Source of the DNA: Argyresthia goedartella
Taxonomy: Eukaryota; Arthropoda; Insecta; Lepidoptera; Argyresthiidae
Direction of reading: 5' to 3'
Assembly (NCBI GenBank): GCA_949825045.1
Contig: OX463811.1
Location: forward strand, 434,001 to 498,000
DNA length: 64,000 nt
Part shown: piece after piece, positions 32,101 to 42,432 of the stretch
Position numbering within the stretch: the first letter of the stretch is position 1
Layout: each line of letters opens with the position of its first letter
Translations under genes and position numbers: made by a program
The notes under the pieces: model-generated
The model's database searches: none
Told to the model about the DNA's origin: nothing
Seen by the model: the letters and a program-made list of their open reading frames with translations, nothing else

Positions 32101-35100
32101 AGAGGGAAGTTTGCTGTAGCGGTATTCATACATCGTTGGAGAGAGGGAAGTTTGCTGTAGCGGTATTCATACTACGTTGGGGAGAGGGAAGTTTGCTGTA
32201 GCGGTATTCATACTACGTTGGGGAGAGGGAAGTTTGCTGTAGCGGTGTTCATACAACGTTGGGGAGAGGGAAGTTTGCTGTAGCGGTATTCATACTACGT
32301 TGGGGAGAGGGAAGTTTGCTGTAGCGGTATTCATACTACGTTGGGGAGAGGGAAATTTGCTGTAGCGGTATTCATACTACGTTGGGGAGAGGGAAGTTTG
32401 CTGTAGCGGTATTCATACTACGTTGGGGAGAGGGAAGTTTGCTGTAGCGGTATTCATACTACGTTGGGGAGAGAGAAGTTTGCTGTAGCGGTATTCATAC
32501 TACGTTGGGGAGAGGGAAGTTTGCTGTAGCGGTATTCATACTACGTTGGGAGAGAGAAGTTTGCTGTAGCGGTATTCATACTACGTTGGGGAGAGAGAAG
32601 TTTGCTGTAGCGGTATTCATACTACGTTGGGGAGAGGGAAGTTTGCTGTAGCGGTATTCATACTACGTTGGGGAGAGGGAAGTTTGCTGTAGCGGTATTC
32701 ATACTACGTTGGGGAGAGGGAAGTTTGCTGTAGCGGTATTCATACTACGTTGGGGAGAGAGAAGTTTGCTGTAGCGGTATTCATACTACGTTGAGGAGAG
32801 GGAAGTTTGCTGTAGCGGTATTCATACAACGTTGGGGAGAGGGAAGTTTGCTGTAGCGGTGTTCATACAACGTTGGGGAGAGGGAAGTTTGCTGTAGCGG
32901 TATTCATACATCGTTGGAGAGAGGGAAGTTTGCTGTAGCGGTATTCATACTACGTTGGGGAGAGGGAAGTTTGCTGTAGCGGTATTCATACTACGTTGGG
33001 GAGAGAGAAGTTTGCTGTAGCGGTATTCATACTACGTTGGGGAGAGAGAAGTTTGCTGTAGCGGTATTCATACTACGTTGGGGAGAGAGTAGTTTGCTGT
33101 AGCGGTATTCATACTACGTTGGGGAGAGAGAAGTTTGCTGTAGCGGTATTCATACTACGTTGGGGAGAGAGAAGTTTGCTGTAGCGGTATTCATACTACG
33201 TTGGGGAGAGAGAAGTTTGCTGTAGCGGTATTCATACTACGTTGGGGAGAGGGAAGTTTGCTGTAGCGGTATCCATACTACGTTGGGGAGAGGGAAGTTT
33301 GCTGTAGCGGTATTCATACTACGTTGGGGAGAGGGAAGTTTGCTGTAGCGGTATTCATACTACGTTGGGGAGAGAGAAGTTTGCTGTAGCGGTATTCATA
33401 CTACGTTGGGGAGAGGGAAGTTTGCTGTAGGTGTATTCATACAACGTTGGGGAGAGGGAAGTTTGCTGTAGCGGTATTCATACAACGTTGGGGAGAGGGA
33501 AGTTTGCTGTAGCGGTATTCATACTACGTTGGGGAGAGAGAAGTTTGCTGTAGCGGTATTCATACTACGTTGGGGAGAGGGAAGTTTGCTGTAGCGGTAT
33601 TCATACTACGTTGGGGAGAGGGAAGTTTGCTGTAGCGGTATTCATACAACGTTGGGGAGAGGGAAGTTTGCTGTAGCGGTGTTCATACAACGTTGGGGAG
33701 AGGGAAGTTTGCTGTAGCGGTATTCATACATCGTTGGGGAGAGGGAAGTTTGCTGTAGCGGTATTAATACTACGTTGGGGAGAGGGAAGTTTGCTGTAGC
33801 GGTATTCATACTACGTTGGGGAGAGGGAAGTTTGCTGTAGCGGTATTCATACTACGTTGGGGAGAGGGAAGTTTGCTGTAGCGGTATTCATACTACGTTG
33901 GGGAGAGGGAAGTTTGCTGTAGCGGTATTCATACTACGTTGGGGAGAGGAAAGTTTGCTGTAGCGGTATTCATACAACGTTGGGGAGAGGGAAGTTTGCT
34001 GTAGCGGTAATCATACAACGTTGGGAAGAGGGAAGTTTGCTGTAGCGGTATTCATACAACGTTGGGGAGAGGGAAGTTTGCTGTAGCGGTATTCATACTA
34101 CGTTGGGGAGAGGGAAGTTTGCTGTAGCGGTATTCATACTACGTTGGGGAGAGGGAAGTTTGCTGTAGCGGTATTCATACAACGTTGGGGAGAGGGAAGT
34201 TTGCTGTAGCGGTGTTCATACAACGTTGGGGAGAGGGAAGTTTGCTGTAGCGGTATTCATACTACGTTGGGGAGAAGGAAGTTTGCTGTAGCGGTATTCA
34301 TACTACGTTGGGGAGAGGGAAGTTTGCTGTAGCGGTATTCATACTACGTTGGGGAGAGGGAAGTTTGCTGTAGCGGTATTCATACAACGTTGGGGAGAGG
34401 GAAGTTTGCTGTAGCGGTGTTCATACAACGTTGGGGAGAGAGAAGTTTGCTGTAGCGGTATTCATACTACGTTGGGGAGAGAGAAGTTTGCTGTAGCGGT
34501 ATTCATACTACGTTGGGGAGAGAGAAGTTTGCTGTAGCGGTATTCATACTACGTTGGGGAGAGAGAAGTTTGCTGTAGCGGTATTCATACTACGTTGGGG
34601 AGAGAGAAGTTTGCTGTAGCGGTATTCATACTACGTTGGGGAGAGAGAAGTTTGCTGTAGCGGTATTCATACTACGTTGGGGAGAGGGAAGTTTGCTGTA
34701 GCGGTATTCATACTACGTTGGGGAGAGAGAAGTTTGCTGTAGCGTTATTCATACTACGTTGGGGAGAGGGAAGTTTGCTGTAGCGGTATTCATACTACGT
34801 TGGGGAGAGGGAAGTTTGCTGTAGCGGTATTCATACAACGTTGGGGAGAGGGAAGTTTGCTGTAGCGGTATTCATACTACGTTGGGGAGAGGGAAGTTTG
34901 CTGTAGCGGTATTCATACTACGTTGGGGAGAGGGAAGTTTGCTGTAGCGGTATTCATACTACGTTGGGGAGAGGGAAGTTTGCTGTAGCGGTATTCATAC
35001 AACGTTGGGGAGAGGGAAGTTTGCTGTAGCGGTGTTCATACAACGTTGGGGAGAGGGAAGTTTGCTGTAGCGGTATTCATACAACGTTGGGGAGAGGGAT

Positions 35101-36563
35101 GTTTGCTGTAGCGGTATTCATACTACGTTGGGGAGAGGGAAGTTTGCTGTAGCGGTATTCATACTACGTTGGGGAGAGGGAAGTTTGCTGTAGCGGTATT
35201 CATACTACTTTGGGGAGAGGGAAGTTTGCTGTAGCGGTATTCATACTACGTTGGGGAGAGGGAAGTTTGCTGTAGCGGTATTCATACTACGTTGGGGAGA
35301 GGGAAGTTTGCTGTAGCGGTATTCATACTACGTTGGGAAGAGGGAAGTTTGCTGTAGCGGTATTCATACAACGTTGGGGAGAGGGAAGTTTGCTGTAGCG
35401 GTATTCATACAACGTTGGGGAGAGGGAAGTTTGCTGTAGCGGTATTCATACTACGTTGGGGAGAGGGAAGTTTGCTGTAGCGGTATTCATACTACGTTGG
35501 GGAGAGGGAAGTTTGCTGTAGCGGTGTTCATACAACGTTGGGGAGAGGGAAGTTTGCTGTAGCGGTATTCATACTACGTTGGGGAGAGGGAAGTTTGCTG
35601 TAGCGGTATTCATACTACGTTGGGGAGAGGGAAGTTTGCTGTAGCGGTATTCATACTACGTTGGGGAGAGGGAAGTTTGCTGTAGCGGTATTCATACAAC
35701 GTTGGGGAGAGGGAAGTTTGCTGTAGCGGTGTTCATACAACGTTGGGGAGAGGGAAGTTTGCTGTAGCGGTATTCATACATCGTTGGAGAGAGGGAAGTT
35801 TGCTGTAGCGGTATTCATACTACGTTGGGGAGTGGGAAGTTTGCTGTAGCGGTATTCATACTACGTTGGGGAGAGGGAAGTTTGCTGTAGCGGTGTTCAT
35901 ACAACGTTGGGGAGAGGGAAGTTTGCTGTAGCGGTATTCATACTACGTTGGGGAGAGGGAAGTTTGCTGTAGCGGTATTCATACTACGTTGGGGAGAGGG
36001 AAGTTTGCTGTAGCGGTATTCATACTACGTTGGGGAGAGGGAAGTTTGCTGTAGCGGTATTCATACTACGTTGGGGAGAGGGAAGTTTGCTGTAGCGGTA
36101 TTCATACTACGTTGGGGAGAGAGAAGTTTGCTGTAGCGGTATTCATACTACGTTGGGGAGAGGGAAGTTTGCTGTAGCGGTATTCATACTACGTTGGGGA
36201 GAGAGAAGTTTGCTGTAGCGGTATTCATACTACGTTGGGGAGAGAGAAGTTTGCTGTAGCGGTATTCATACTACGTTGGGGAGAGGGAAGTTTGCTGTAG
36301 CGGTATTCATACTACGTTGGGGAGAGGGAAGTTTGCTGTAGCGGTATTCATACTACGTTGGGGAGAGAGAAGTTTGCTGTAGCGGTATTCATACTACGTT
36401 GGGGAGAGAGAAGTTTGCTGTAGCGGTATTCATACTACGTTGAGGAGAGGGAAGTTTGCTGTAGCGGTATTCATACTACGTTGAGGAGAGGGAAGTTTGC
36501 TGTAGCGGTATTCATACTACGTTGAGGAGAGGGAAGTTTGCTGTAGCGGTATTCATACAACGT
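29141..36563. repeat. 41-bp tandem satellite, about 181 units, higher-order structure
   Basis: Landmarks of the unit are GTTGGGGAGAGGGAAG and TTTGCTGTAGCGGTATTC, then ATACTAC or ATACAAC. 7423 / 41 = 181. Common variants are GAGAGAG/GAGAGGG, TACTACG/TACAACG and GTATTC/GTGTTC. Rare variants recur at a fixed distance of 3648 bases: GTATTAAT at 30113 and 33761, AGCGTTAT at 31093 and 34741, CATCGTTGGAGAG at 32131 and 35779. That equals 89 units less one base, owing to a 40-base unit near 32545. The first stretch is offset by 3812 (AGAGAGTAG at 29272 and 33084; ATCCATAC near 29460 and 33272). So most of the array is one block present twice. 41 is not divisible by 3, so no long frame survives. Confidence 0.95.
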
Positions 36564-36789
36564 ACTTCATTCTAAACAAGAACAGATTTGTTGCGAAAAA
36601 TATCCAAGAGGGGGGAAATGGGGGGAAAGTTTGCTGTCGCGTTAACAATAAACGGATTACAATTTTTGAAATTGAAGCGAGGTCTCGAGTTTTAACACCT
36701 CTAAATTGTTTTATTTTTTCCTGTAATTCTGAAATCTTAACTAATTTAATTGTGGAACTGTGTTCAAAATGTAGATATTATGTATTCGC

Positions 36790-36955
36790 AAAATCTCCTT
36801 AAAACCTTTTTAAAAAAATATTATTTTTAAACAATTTTTCTGTGGTTCAGCGCTACGTTTTTTAATTTTTTCTCGATTCCATCCCTCTCACACTGCGGGT
36901 CTTTCCGCCTGGAGTAACAAAAAAGGTCCCCTTTGCACGGACGAGGTAGCAATTT
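36790..36955 (-). repeat. dispersed repeat REP-G, copy 1
   Basis: CCATCCCTCTCACACTGCGG, GTCTTTCCGCCTGGAGTAAC and AAAGGTCCCCTTTGCACGGA are the reverse complement of 51105-51260. Non-coding. Confidence 0.65.
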
Positions 36956-37046
36956 CGATACCCCACTAGAGGGTCTTGAAAAAGATTTGACCGCTCATTT
37001 AAGAGCATATTATTTATAATTTTTAATTTAAGAAAAAAAACTCCCA

Positions 37047-37084
37047 TAAAAAAGTTTAGAACTAAAAAGTTCTAAACTTTTTTA
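37047..37084. repeat. perfect 17-bp inverted repeat
   Basis: Arms 37047-37063 (TAAAAAAGTTTAGAACT) and 37068-37084 pair exactly around AAAA. Confidence 0.85.
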
Positions 37085-37149
37085 ATATGTCAAAATATCT
37101 AGTCCGTGAACTCTTGACTTCTCTTGTATTCCTAATATTTTTTTAATTG

Positions 37150-37282
37150 CAATTGTATTAAAAAGTACCACAAGTAAAATACCTCGGCATGTGTATCGAT
37201 GGAAATATGGGTTGTATAAATCATGTAGATTACAGAAGAACAAAAATAAATTTACCGTCATGTATAAAACATACCTTCAAGC
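37150..37282 (+). pseudogene. possible LINE RT connection fragment
   Basis: The plus strand reads VKYLGMCIDGNMGCINHVDY, close to the (V/I)-(K/R)-Y-L-G-x-x-(I/L)-D block that follows the active site in LINE reverse transcriptases. It is cut at 37283 by an S2 SINE. Short and alone, so tentative. Confidence 0.4.
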
Positions 37283-37495
37283 CAAGCCAAGGGTCCCGGG
37301 TTCGAGTTCCGGTGGGGGCAAATATTTGTTTGATGAGAACGGATGTTTGTACCCTAGTCATGATTGTTTATCTATCTAAGTATAATATTTATCTATATAA
37401 GTATGTGTATCGTTGTCTAGTACCCAAGATACAGGGAATCCTAGTTTGGGGCTAGATCAATGTTTGTAAATATTTCCAAGGTATTATTATTACCT
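37283..37495 (+). mobile_element. SINE family S2, partial head
   Basis: Begins inside the tRNA-like head with GGGTCCCGGGTTCGAGTTCC (B box), then GGTGGGGGCAAATATTTG. The body is as in the other S2 copies (TAGTCATGATTGTTTATCTA, CCCAAGATACAGGGAATCC), with a TATTATTATT tail. The A box is lost. Confidence 0.8.
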
Positions 37496-37499
37496 TGTG

Positions 37500-38305
37500 T
37501 ATAGTATCATAAGTACCTTATGCCTACATAAATCATCAATCTATCTTTATCAAAATGTCTTTTGATTACTATAAAACATAGAAGTTCCTACATAGCTACT
37601 TACCTCCGTTAAATGTCATCATAATTGTATTCGACCACTTCTATGTCAACAACTCAATAATACTTGTTTCTTCTTAGATATGTATACCTTATCGTCAATT
37701 TAAGTTAATCTTACTGGTGATGATCTTATCCCGACCCACAGATAAACCATACTTACAGTTGGTTTTGTAGTCCATAAGATTTGTTTTCAATGCAATAGAG
37801 TTCTATTCTATTCTATTCTAAATGATGGCAGATTGAGCGTCGCAGCTACCTGAAGTGAATAGACAGCGGTAGCTACCTACCTATCCAACTAGGCTCGCTG
37901 TCTCGCTCACTCGCTACGGCGACATGTCGGCGAAGTCTGCTCTTTGCAACTTGCACCTTTCTAAAATATATCACATAACTATGTCAAATCAAATACATAC
38001 TCCATTGCAAAAAGCGGTGCTATTTTCAAACAGCTACAACGTAAAGCGATTGTACAAAACATACCGATTAAATACAGTTCGCGCCAAGATTGTTCGGCGC
38101 TGACCGAGGGTAGGGTGGGGTAACCTCTCTCTTTCCTATGCGAGACCCTATGCTTAGAGAATATATAATGCAATAAACAACATATTGGCGTTCCTCCAAA
38201 TCTACGCTGAAGAAGCCCGGAGCGCCCCGCGCCGCGCCGCCCACTGAATAAAAGTCACCTCTATAAAAATATTATATTTTGTTTGTTTTGCAAAATACGT
38301 CGATA
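37500..38305. other. intergenic, no gene
   Basis: Contains a short TTCTA run (37800-37820), a GC-richer stretch at 37840-37935 and 38200-38250 (CGCCCCGCGCCGCGCCGCCC), and a 64-codon minus-strand frame without motif. Nothing assignable. Confidence 0.45.
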
Positions 38306-38309
38306 TTAG

Positions 38310-38925
38310 GATTTTTATCTATACACGTATCATAAACCCTCTTTACTGCGTCTAAAAACCGCACGTTAAGACCAGCATGATGTAAAACTATTTGGTAAAA
38401 ACTCATTTCTTATCTGAAAATTTGTACATTATGACGATAATGTACAAAATTTTGTCAAATATGACATTCAAATTTCGAACGCCGACGCCCGCCTGCGTGC
38501 CGCCCCTAGTTTGTCTGTGAAGTTGGTACTAGTGAACAAGCTGAACAACTGCAGAGCAATGATCAATGCCACAGTGCCGGTCGAACATGCGGTTCCTGAA
38601 CACATCAAAAAGCGCCTATTGAAGTAAAACTTCTTTACGCACGCTTGACTTGGGGAGTAAGCTGGCGAATGCGTGACGAGAGCGTTACGAAAAGTGTGAT
38701 CGAGCGAGGCGAACGAGAGGTGCGCGCGCACATTTTCTTTCTCTCTTCATCTCATAGCCAGACACAGTGCAGGAGATGTATTTTGAAGCATTAGAGCTAA
38801 AGAAGTTTTACTTCAGTTGTGTGGTCTAAAGTACATTTTTCTTTTTTTTATATGTGTGAAGATAAACTAGTGTATGTCCTAATGCCCTCCATTATGTAGC
38901 AGTCACATAAACTACTATTTGAAAC
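38310..38925 (+). mobile_element. MITE family M2, interrupted by another MITE
   Basis: The left terminus TATCTATACACGTATCATAA, the body with CGCCTGCGTGCCGCCCCTAG and the block GCGGTTCCTGAACACATCAA are as in 24837-25312. Then comes the insertion at 38620-38815. The end of M2 resumes with ATATGTGTGAAGATAAACTA, GTGTATGTCCTAATGCCCTC and TGTAGCAGTCACATAAACTA. Confidence 0.75.
38620..38815. mobile_element. 196-bp MITE M3 with perfect 18-bp TIRs
   Basis: The termini TGAAGTAAAACTTCTTTA (38620-38637) and TAAAGAAGTTTTACTTCA (38798-38815) are exact inverted repeats. The interior is comparatively GC-rich (GCTGGCGAATGCGTGACGAG, GAGGTGCGCGCGCAC) and non-coding. I see no clear target duplication. It is nested in M2. 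Confidence 0.85.
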
Positions 38926-39084
38926 AGTTCCAAAGGTGCGGCGCCAGACTCGGTTATTAAAATCTCATTCATTCATCGTATATTTTGCGTCAGTTTTCTC
39001 CGAGCTTCGCTTTGACACATTGCCCGTCGTGTGTCTACTGTCCAGGTCGAATAAGCGTAAGTCACGCGTAAGTAAGTACATTGT

Positions 39085-39475
39085 CACTGAGGACCGGTTT
39101 AGTCTAGCCGCTAGCGGGTAATGAAGTAAGTGACCCTGCCTACGAAGCTGGCGGTTCTGGGCTCGAATCCAGGTAAGGGAAAATACCTATTTGTGTGTTG
39201 AGCATGAATATTTGTTTCTTAACCTTGGAGTGGTTCGGGATGAACACAACATCCCTTTTCCGAGCGGCAGTATCCCGTGAGAAGATCGCCGCAATGCTAG
39301 CCAACCTCCGATAGGAGATGGCACGCGAAGAAGAAGAACCTTGGATGTTTTCTATGTACTTACATTTACCTCTATTAAATATATTGTCGTCTAGTACCGA
39401 TAAAACAAGCCTTATCGAGCTTGCTATGGGCCTAGTTCGATCTGTGTAAGATTTTCCTGTAACATTTCTTATTAT
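39085..39475 (+). mobile_element. SINE related to S2, interrupted by a retroposon
   Basis: The tRNA-like head has GGTTTAGTCTAGCCGCTAGC and GGGCTCGAATCCAGGTAAGG (B box); body; and tail TTATTATTATTTATTATTAT after CTAGTACCGATAAAAC and GGGCCTAGTTCGATCTGTG. It is split at 39229 by the insertion 39230-39336. Confidence 0.65.
39230..39336 (+). mobile_element. 5'-truncated non-LTR retroposon with 9-bp target duplication
   Basis: Flanked on both sides by AACCTTGGA (39221-39229 and 39337-39345). The insert reads FGMNTTSLFRAAVSREKIAA, then MLANLR and a TAG, and ends in a GAAGAAGAAG tail. It is the last coding stretch of a LINE with (GAA)n tail, like the RTE element at 39715. Target duplication, 5' truncation and 3' tail together show target-primed insertion into the SINE. 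Confidence 0.75.
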
Positions 39476-39734
39476 TATTTATTATTATTCATTTGCAGAT
39501 GTAAGTACCAACACAACTAGGCGCATGACAGGACTGTGCGGTTTCGGCGCCTGTACTTCTCCCACAATACGTAAGTATGATGTCACCGTAAGATAGTCAA
39601 AACCGTTAGTTGATAAACTAACGGTTTTTTCTCGTAAGTTGGTCAACTATCGACAGATAGTAAACTGTAGCGTACTGTTTACTATATGGCGCGTTAGTTG
39701 ATCAACTAACGGTTTTTCTTCTTCTCCTTCTTCT

Positions 39735-40379
39735 TCAGCATTTCACCGTCCACCGTTGGACATATGCCTCCCCAGTTGTCCTCCATCTTGTGCGGTCCGC
39801 GGCCATTCTCGTCCAGGATAGGCCGGCCGTGATCTTTATGTCGTCGGACCACCGTGTCGCAGGTCTTCCAACGCTTCTTTTTCCTGTGCGGGGTCTCCAG
39901 AACAAAACTTTAGAGCTCCATCTTCCGTCATTTCTGCGACAGATGTGTCCAGCCCATTGCCATTTAAGTCGCGCGACTCGTTTTCCTATATCGGTAACTT
40001 TAGTGCGTTGGCGGATGAGCTCGTTTCTTATCATGTCGCGGCGGGACACTCCGAGCATCGACCTTTCCATCGCTCTTTGTGTGACTCTAAGTTTGTTCAT
40101 CATCCCGGCAGTAAGCGTCCATGTCTCGCAAGCGTAAGTCATCACCGGGAGAACACACTGGTTATAGACTTTAGTCTTCAGCGATTGAGGGATCTTGGAG
40201 TGGAAGACGTCCTTGAGCTTTCCGAATGCTCCCCAAGAAAGCTGGATTCTTCGGTCAATCTCGCGATCCAGCGAGTCCCGTCCCAGTCTGATGATCTGCC
40301 CTAGGTAGTTATACTCCTCCACTTGCTCCATCACTCGGCCGTCTACTGTGATCGGATCTTGGGACATATCATAAGGCAA
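39735..40379 (-). pseudogene. RTE ORF, C-terminal part after the deletion
   Basis: A frame of 214 codons holds EEYNYLGQIIRLGRDSLDRE, VYNQCVLPVMTYACETWTLT, RAMERSMLGVSRRDMI, KRVARLKWQWAGHICRR and RPATRWSDDI, ending EAYVQRWTVKC. This is the thumb and C-terminal domain that RTE reverse transcriptases carry after the active site; W-x-W-A-G-H-x-x-R and G-R-P-x-x-R-W-x-D are typical. It overlaps the upstream half by 11 bases in another frame, so the two were once joined by the missing palm segment. The apparent ATG start is a by-product of the junction. Confidence 0.85.
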
Positions 40380-42276
40380 GGTAAAGTGGTTTGTTGTATT
40401 CTTGCGTCTTCTGTATCACTTGCCTAATCGTGAATATGTGGTCAATGGTACCAAAACCTCCCCTGAATTGCTCCCTTGGTTGGTACTCGTCAAGTCGAGA
40501 AGTGATTCTTGTCGTTATGACACGAGAGAACACTTTATACACCTGACTGAGCAGTGATATTGGGCGGTAGTTTTTCAGGTTGGTTTTTGAACCTTTTTTG
40601 TGGAAGAGAACGACAATACTGTTGCGCCACTTGGTTGGTACTTCTCCCGTGAAGAGAGCTTCGTTGAAAAGCCATCGTAGCTCTTTTAGCACTGCGCGTC
40701 CTCCTGCCTTTAGTAGCTCCGTGGTTATCCCGTCGTCTCCTGGCGCTTTATACTTCTTAAGCTTTTTCAATGCCATCTTAATCTCATATGAGCTGATTTC
40801 GGGCAAGTCTTCAGCATAGTGTCTTCTTAACGGTGCGCGTTTATCTTTCGTATCCACAGATGTTGGTTGAAGCATGTTCGATGTGTATAGCTTCTCGTAG
40901 AATTTGGAAATGATGTCGAGGACCTCGGATGTCTCAGTGGTTGTCACTCCATTTTCGTTTTCCAGTTTTGTCAGTTGGCTGGTGCCATTAGTTGTGACTC
41001 TGCTGAAAATCTTAGGACCTCTGTGCTTCTCTATAAGACGCTCGATTTTCTCAGTGTTCCTCTTTCGGATGTCGCGGCGTATCGCTTTGGATATCTTCCT
41101 GTTTAGCTCGCGATGTCCTTGTGAGTTGAACTGGTCAGCTGGTAAGTTGCGGCGTTCTTCTAGCATTAGTTCCGTCCCTGGGAACAATACGTTCTTTGAT
41201 TGGGCCTTTCTTTCAAATGTATCTTTCGCCGTTTTGGTGATAGTGTCGACGAATTGGCTGTATTTAGCGTCTATGTCTTGTTCGAAGTATTCGGCATCGG
41301 TTCTTCTAAGCGTTGTCAGTAGCACTCTTGTGAATTCTTTATGGATGTCGTTGGGAAACTCGAGTTGGGCTAACGGTTTCTTCAGAAGTTTAGTTCTCTC
41401 AAATCTGGTATTAATCCTGAAGTTGGCGCGTACCATTCTGTGGTCACTTCCTTTTAAGGTGTTGAGGACTGTAACATCTGTGATTATTTGTTTCTTGTCA
41501 GCACAGATGAAGTCAATTTCGTTCTTAGTTTTGCCGTCTGGACTAATCCATGTCCACTTTCTTTGTGGTTTCTTCTTGAAGAAAGTGTTCATGGCGAAGA
41601 ACTTATTGGTCTCCAGGTAGTTAACCAGAGTCTGGCCGCGGTCGTTTCTTGTTCCGTACCCGTGTTTTCCGACACATGCTTCTTCATCCGTATTCATGCC
41701 TATCTTGGCGTTGAAGTCACCCATTATGATATTGAACTGTGTTTTCTTTCCAGTGTTTAGAGCCTTTGTGATGTCATCATAGAAAGCCTCCACTTCTTCG
41801 TCATTGTAGTCTGTTGTAGGTGCGTACCCTTGGATGATTCTTAGGGTGTATCGCTTGCTTAATCTTATAATGACATAGGCTACCCGAGTAGAAATACTGC
41901 TGACTGTGATTATATTATTTGTTAGTTTCTTATTAATTAAGAAGCCCACACCACCTGTCGACTTATTTTCTTCCCCTCGGTAAAACAAAATGTTACCTGA
42001 GTTCAGTTTTATGGTGTCTTCTCCGCGTCTCCTGACTTCGCATAGACCAATGATATCCCACTTTATGTTGGTTATTTCCCTTTCAAATTCCTCCAGCTTC
42101 GCTTGCAATCTCAGTGTCCGTGTATTATATGTAGCCAGTAGTAGGTTGGTGTGACAGCCGGATCTCTTCCAGGGATTCTTAGCACCCCTTGCTCCACCGT
42201 TACCGTGACCGCTGTCGTAGCCAGGAATAGTGGAGTCGCTGGGGACTAGGGGCCGGGGCTTATTGGGACTTTCCAT
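40369..42276 (-). CDS. RTE ORF, endonuclease plus truncated reverse transcriptase (635 codons)
   Basis: Starts at ATG 42276, 21 bases after the upstream ORF stop. The endonuclease domain (about residues 44-290) shows ATYNTRTL (N51), IIGLCEVRR (E80), IMGDFNAKIG (D187, N189), NEIDFI (D255) and GSDHR (catalytic-type S-D-H, 277-279). All expected catalytic residues are present and the frame is undamaged. A basic linker follows. RT begins with KAPGDDGITTELLK (510-523) and NYRPISLLS (569-577), then stops at NKPLYLAL (635), where the palm with its first aspartate should begin. RTE-clade proteins are usually about 1000 residues, so roughly 150-200 residues including YXDD are missing. It could still make an intact endonuclease. 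Not a host gene. Confidence 0.85.
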   Translation of the reverse strand: MESPNKPRPLVPSDSTIPGYDSGHGNGGARGAKNPWKRSGCHTNLLLATYNTRTLRLQAKLEEFEREITNIKWDIIGLCEVRRRGEDTIKLNSGNILFYRGEENKSTGGVGFLINKKLTNNIITVSSISTRVAYVIIRLSKRYTLRIIQGYAPTTDYNDEEVEAFYDDITKALNTGKKTQFNIIMGDFNAKIGMNTDEEACVGKHGYGTRNDRGQTLVNYLETNKFFAMNTFFKKKPQRKWTWISPDGKTKNEIDFICADKKQIITDVTVLNTLKGSDHRMVRANFRINTRFERTKLLKKPLAQLEFPNDIHKEFTRVLLTTLRRTDAEYFEQDIDAKYSQFVDTITKTAKDTFERKAQSKNVLFPGTELMLEERRNLPADQFNSQGHRELNRKISKAIRRDIRKRNTEKIERLIEKHRGPKIFSRVTTNGTSQLTKLENENGVTTTETSEVLDIISKFYEKLYTSNMLQPTSVDTKDKRAPLRRHYAEDLPEISSYEIKMALKKLKKYKAPGDDGITTELLKAGGRAVLKELRWLFNEALFTGEVPTKWRNSIVVLFHKKGSKTNLKNYRPISLLSQVYKVFSRVITTRITSRLDEYQPREQFRGGFGTIDHIFTIRQVIQKTQEYNKPLYLAL

Positions 42277-42297
42277 GGGGGAACTTTTGCTTTAAGC

Positions 42298-42432
42298 TCA
42301 CCACGCTAGCAAGGCGGGTTGGTGAGTCAGTTCTTTTAGAGGGTATTTAGTCCTCACGGTCGCTGGAGGCCGCTTCCTCTCGGGGAGGGTCAGGATATTT
42401 ACCGCCGCCTGAGGCTCGGCGTTGCTGCTCAT
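42298..42432 (-). CDS. 44-codon upstream ORF of the RTE element
   Basis: Minus strand, ATG at 42432 and TGA at 42298-42300. It begins MSSNAEPQAAVNILTLPERK and ends near LTHQPALLAW. It is proline- and basic-residue rich with no known domain. The main ORF starts 21 bases downstream, in another frame. A similarly short first ORF (43 codons) has been described 5' of the main ORF in the nematode element RTE-1, so position and size fit a family trait. It may be a small peptide or an upstream ORF controlling translation of the main ORF. It has no nonsense mutations, but it is too short for that to mean much. Confidence 0.45.
   Translation of the reverse strand: MSSNAEPQAAVNILTLPERKRPPATVRTKYPLKELTHQPALLAW

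Noticed and set aside
29141..36563. CRISPR-like array
   Set aside because: Units are contiguous with no variable spacers, and the sequence is eukaryotic. The same applies to the 54-, 91- and 34-bp arrays.
39790..41760. Plus-strand frames of 79-238 codons opposite the RTE element
   Set aside because: Antisense shadows of the intact minus-strand RTE coding sequence; no recognisable domains.
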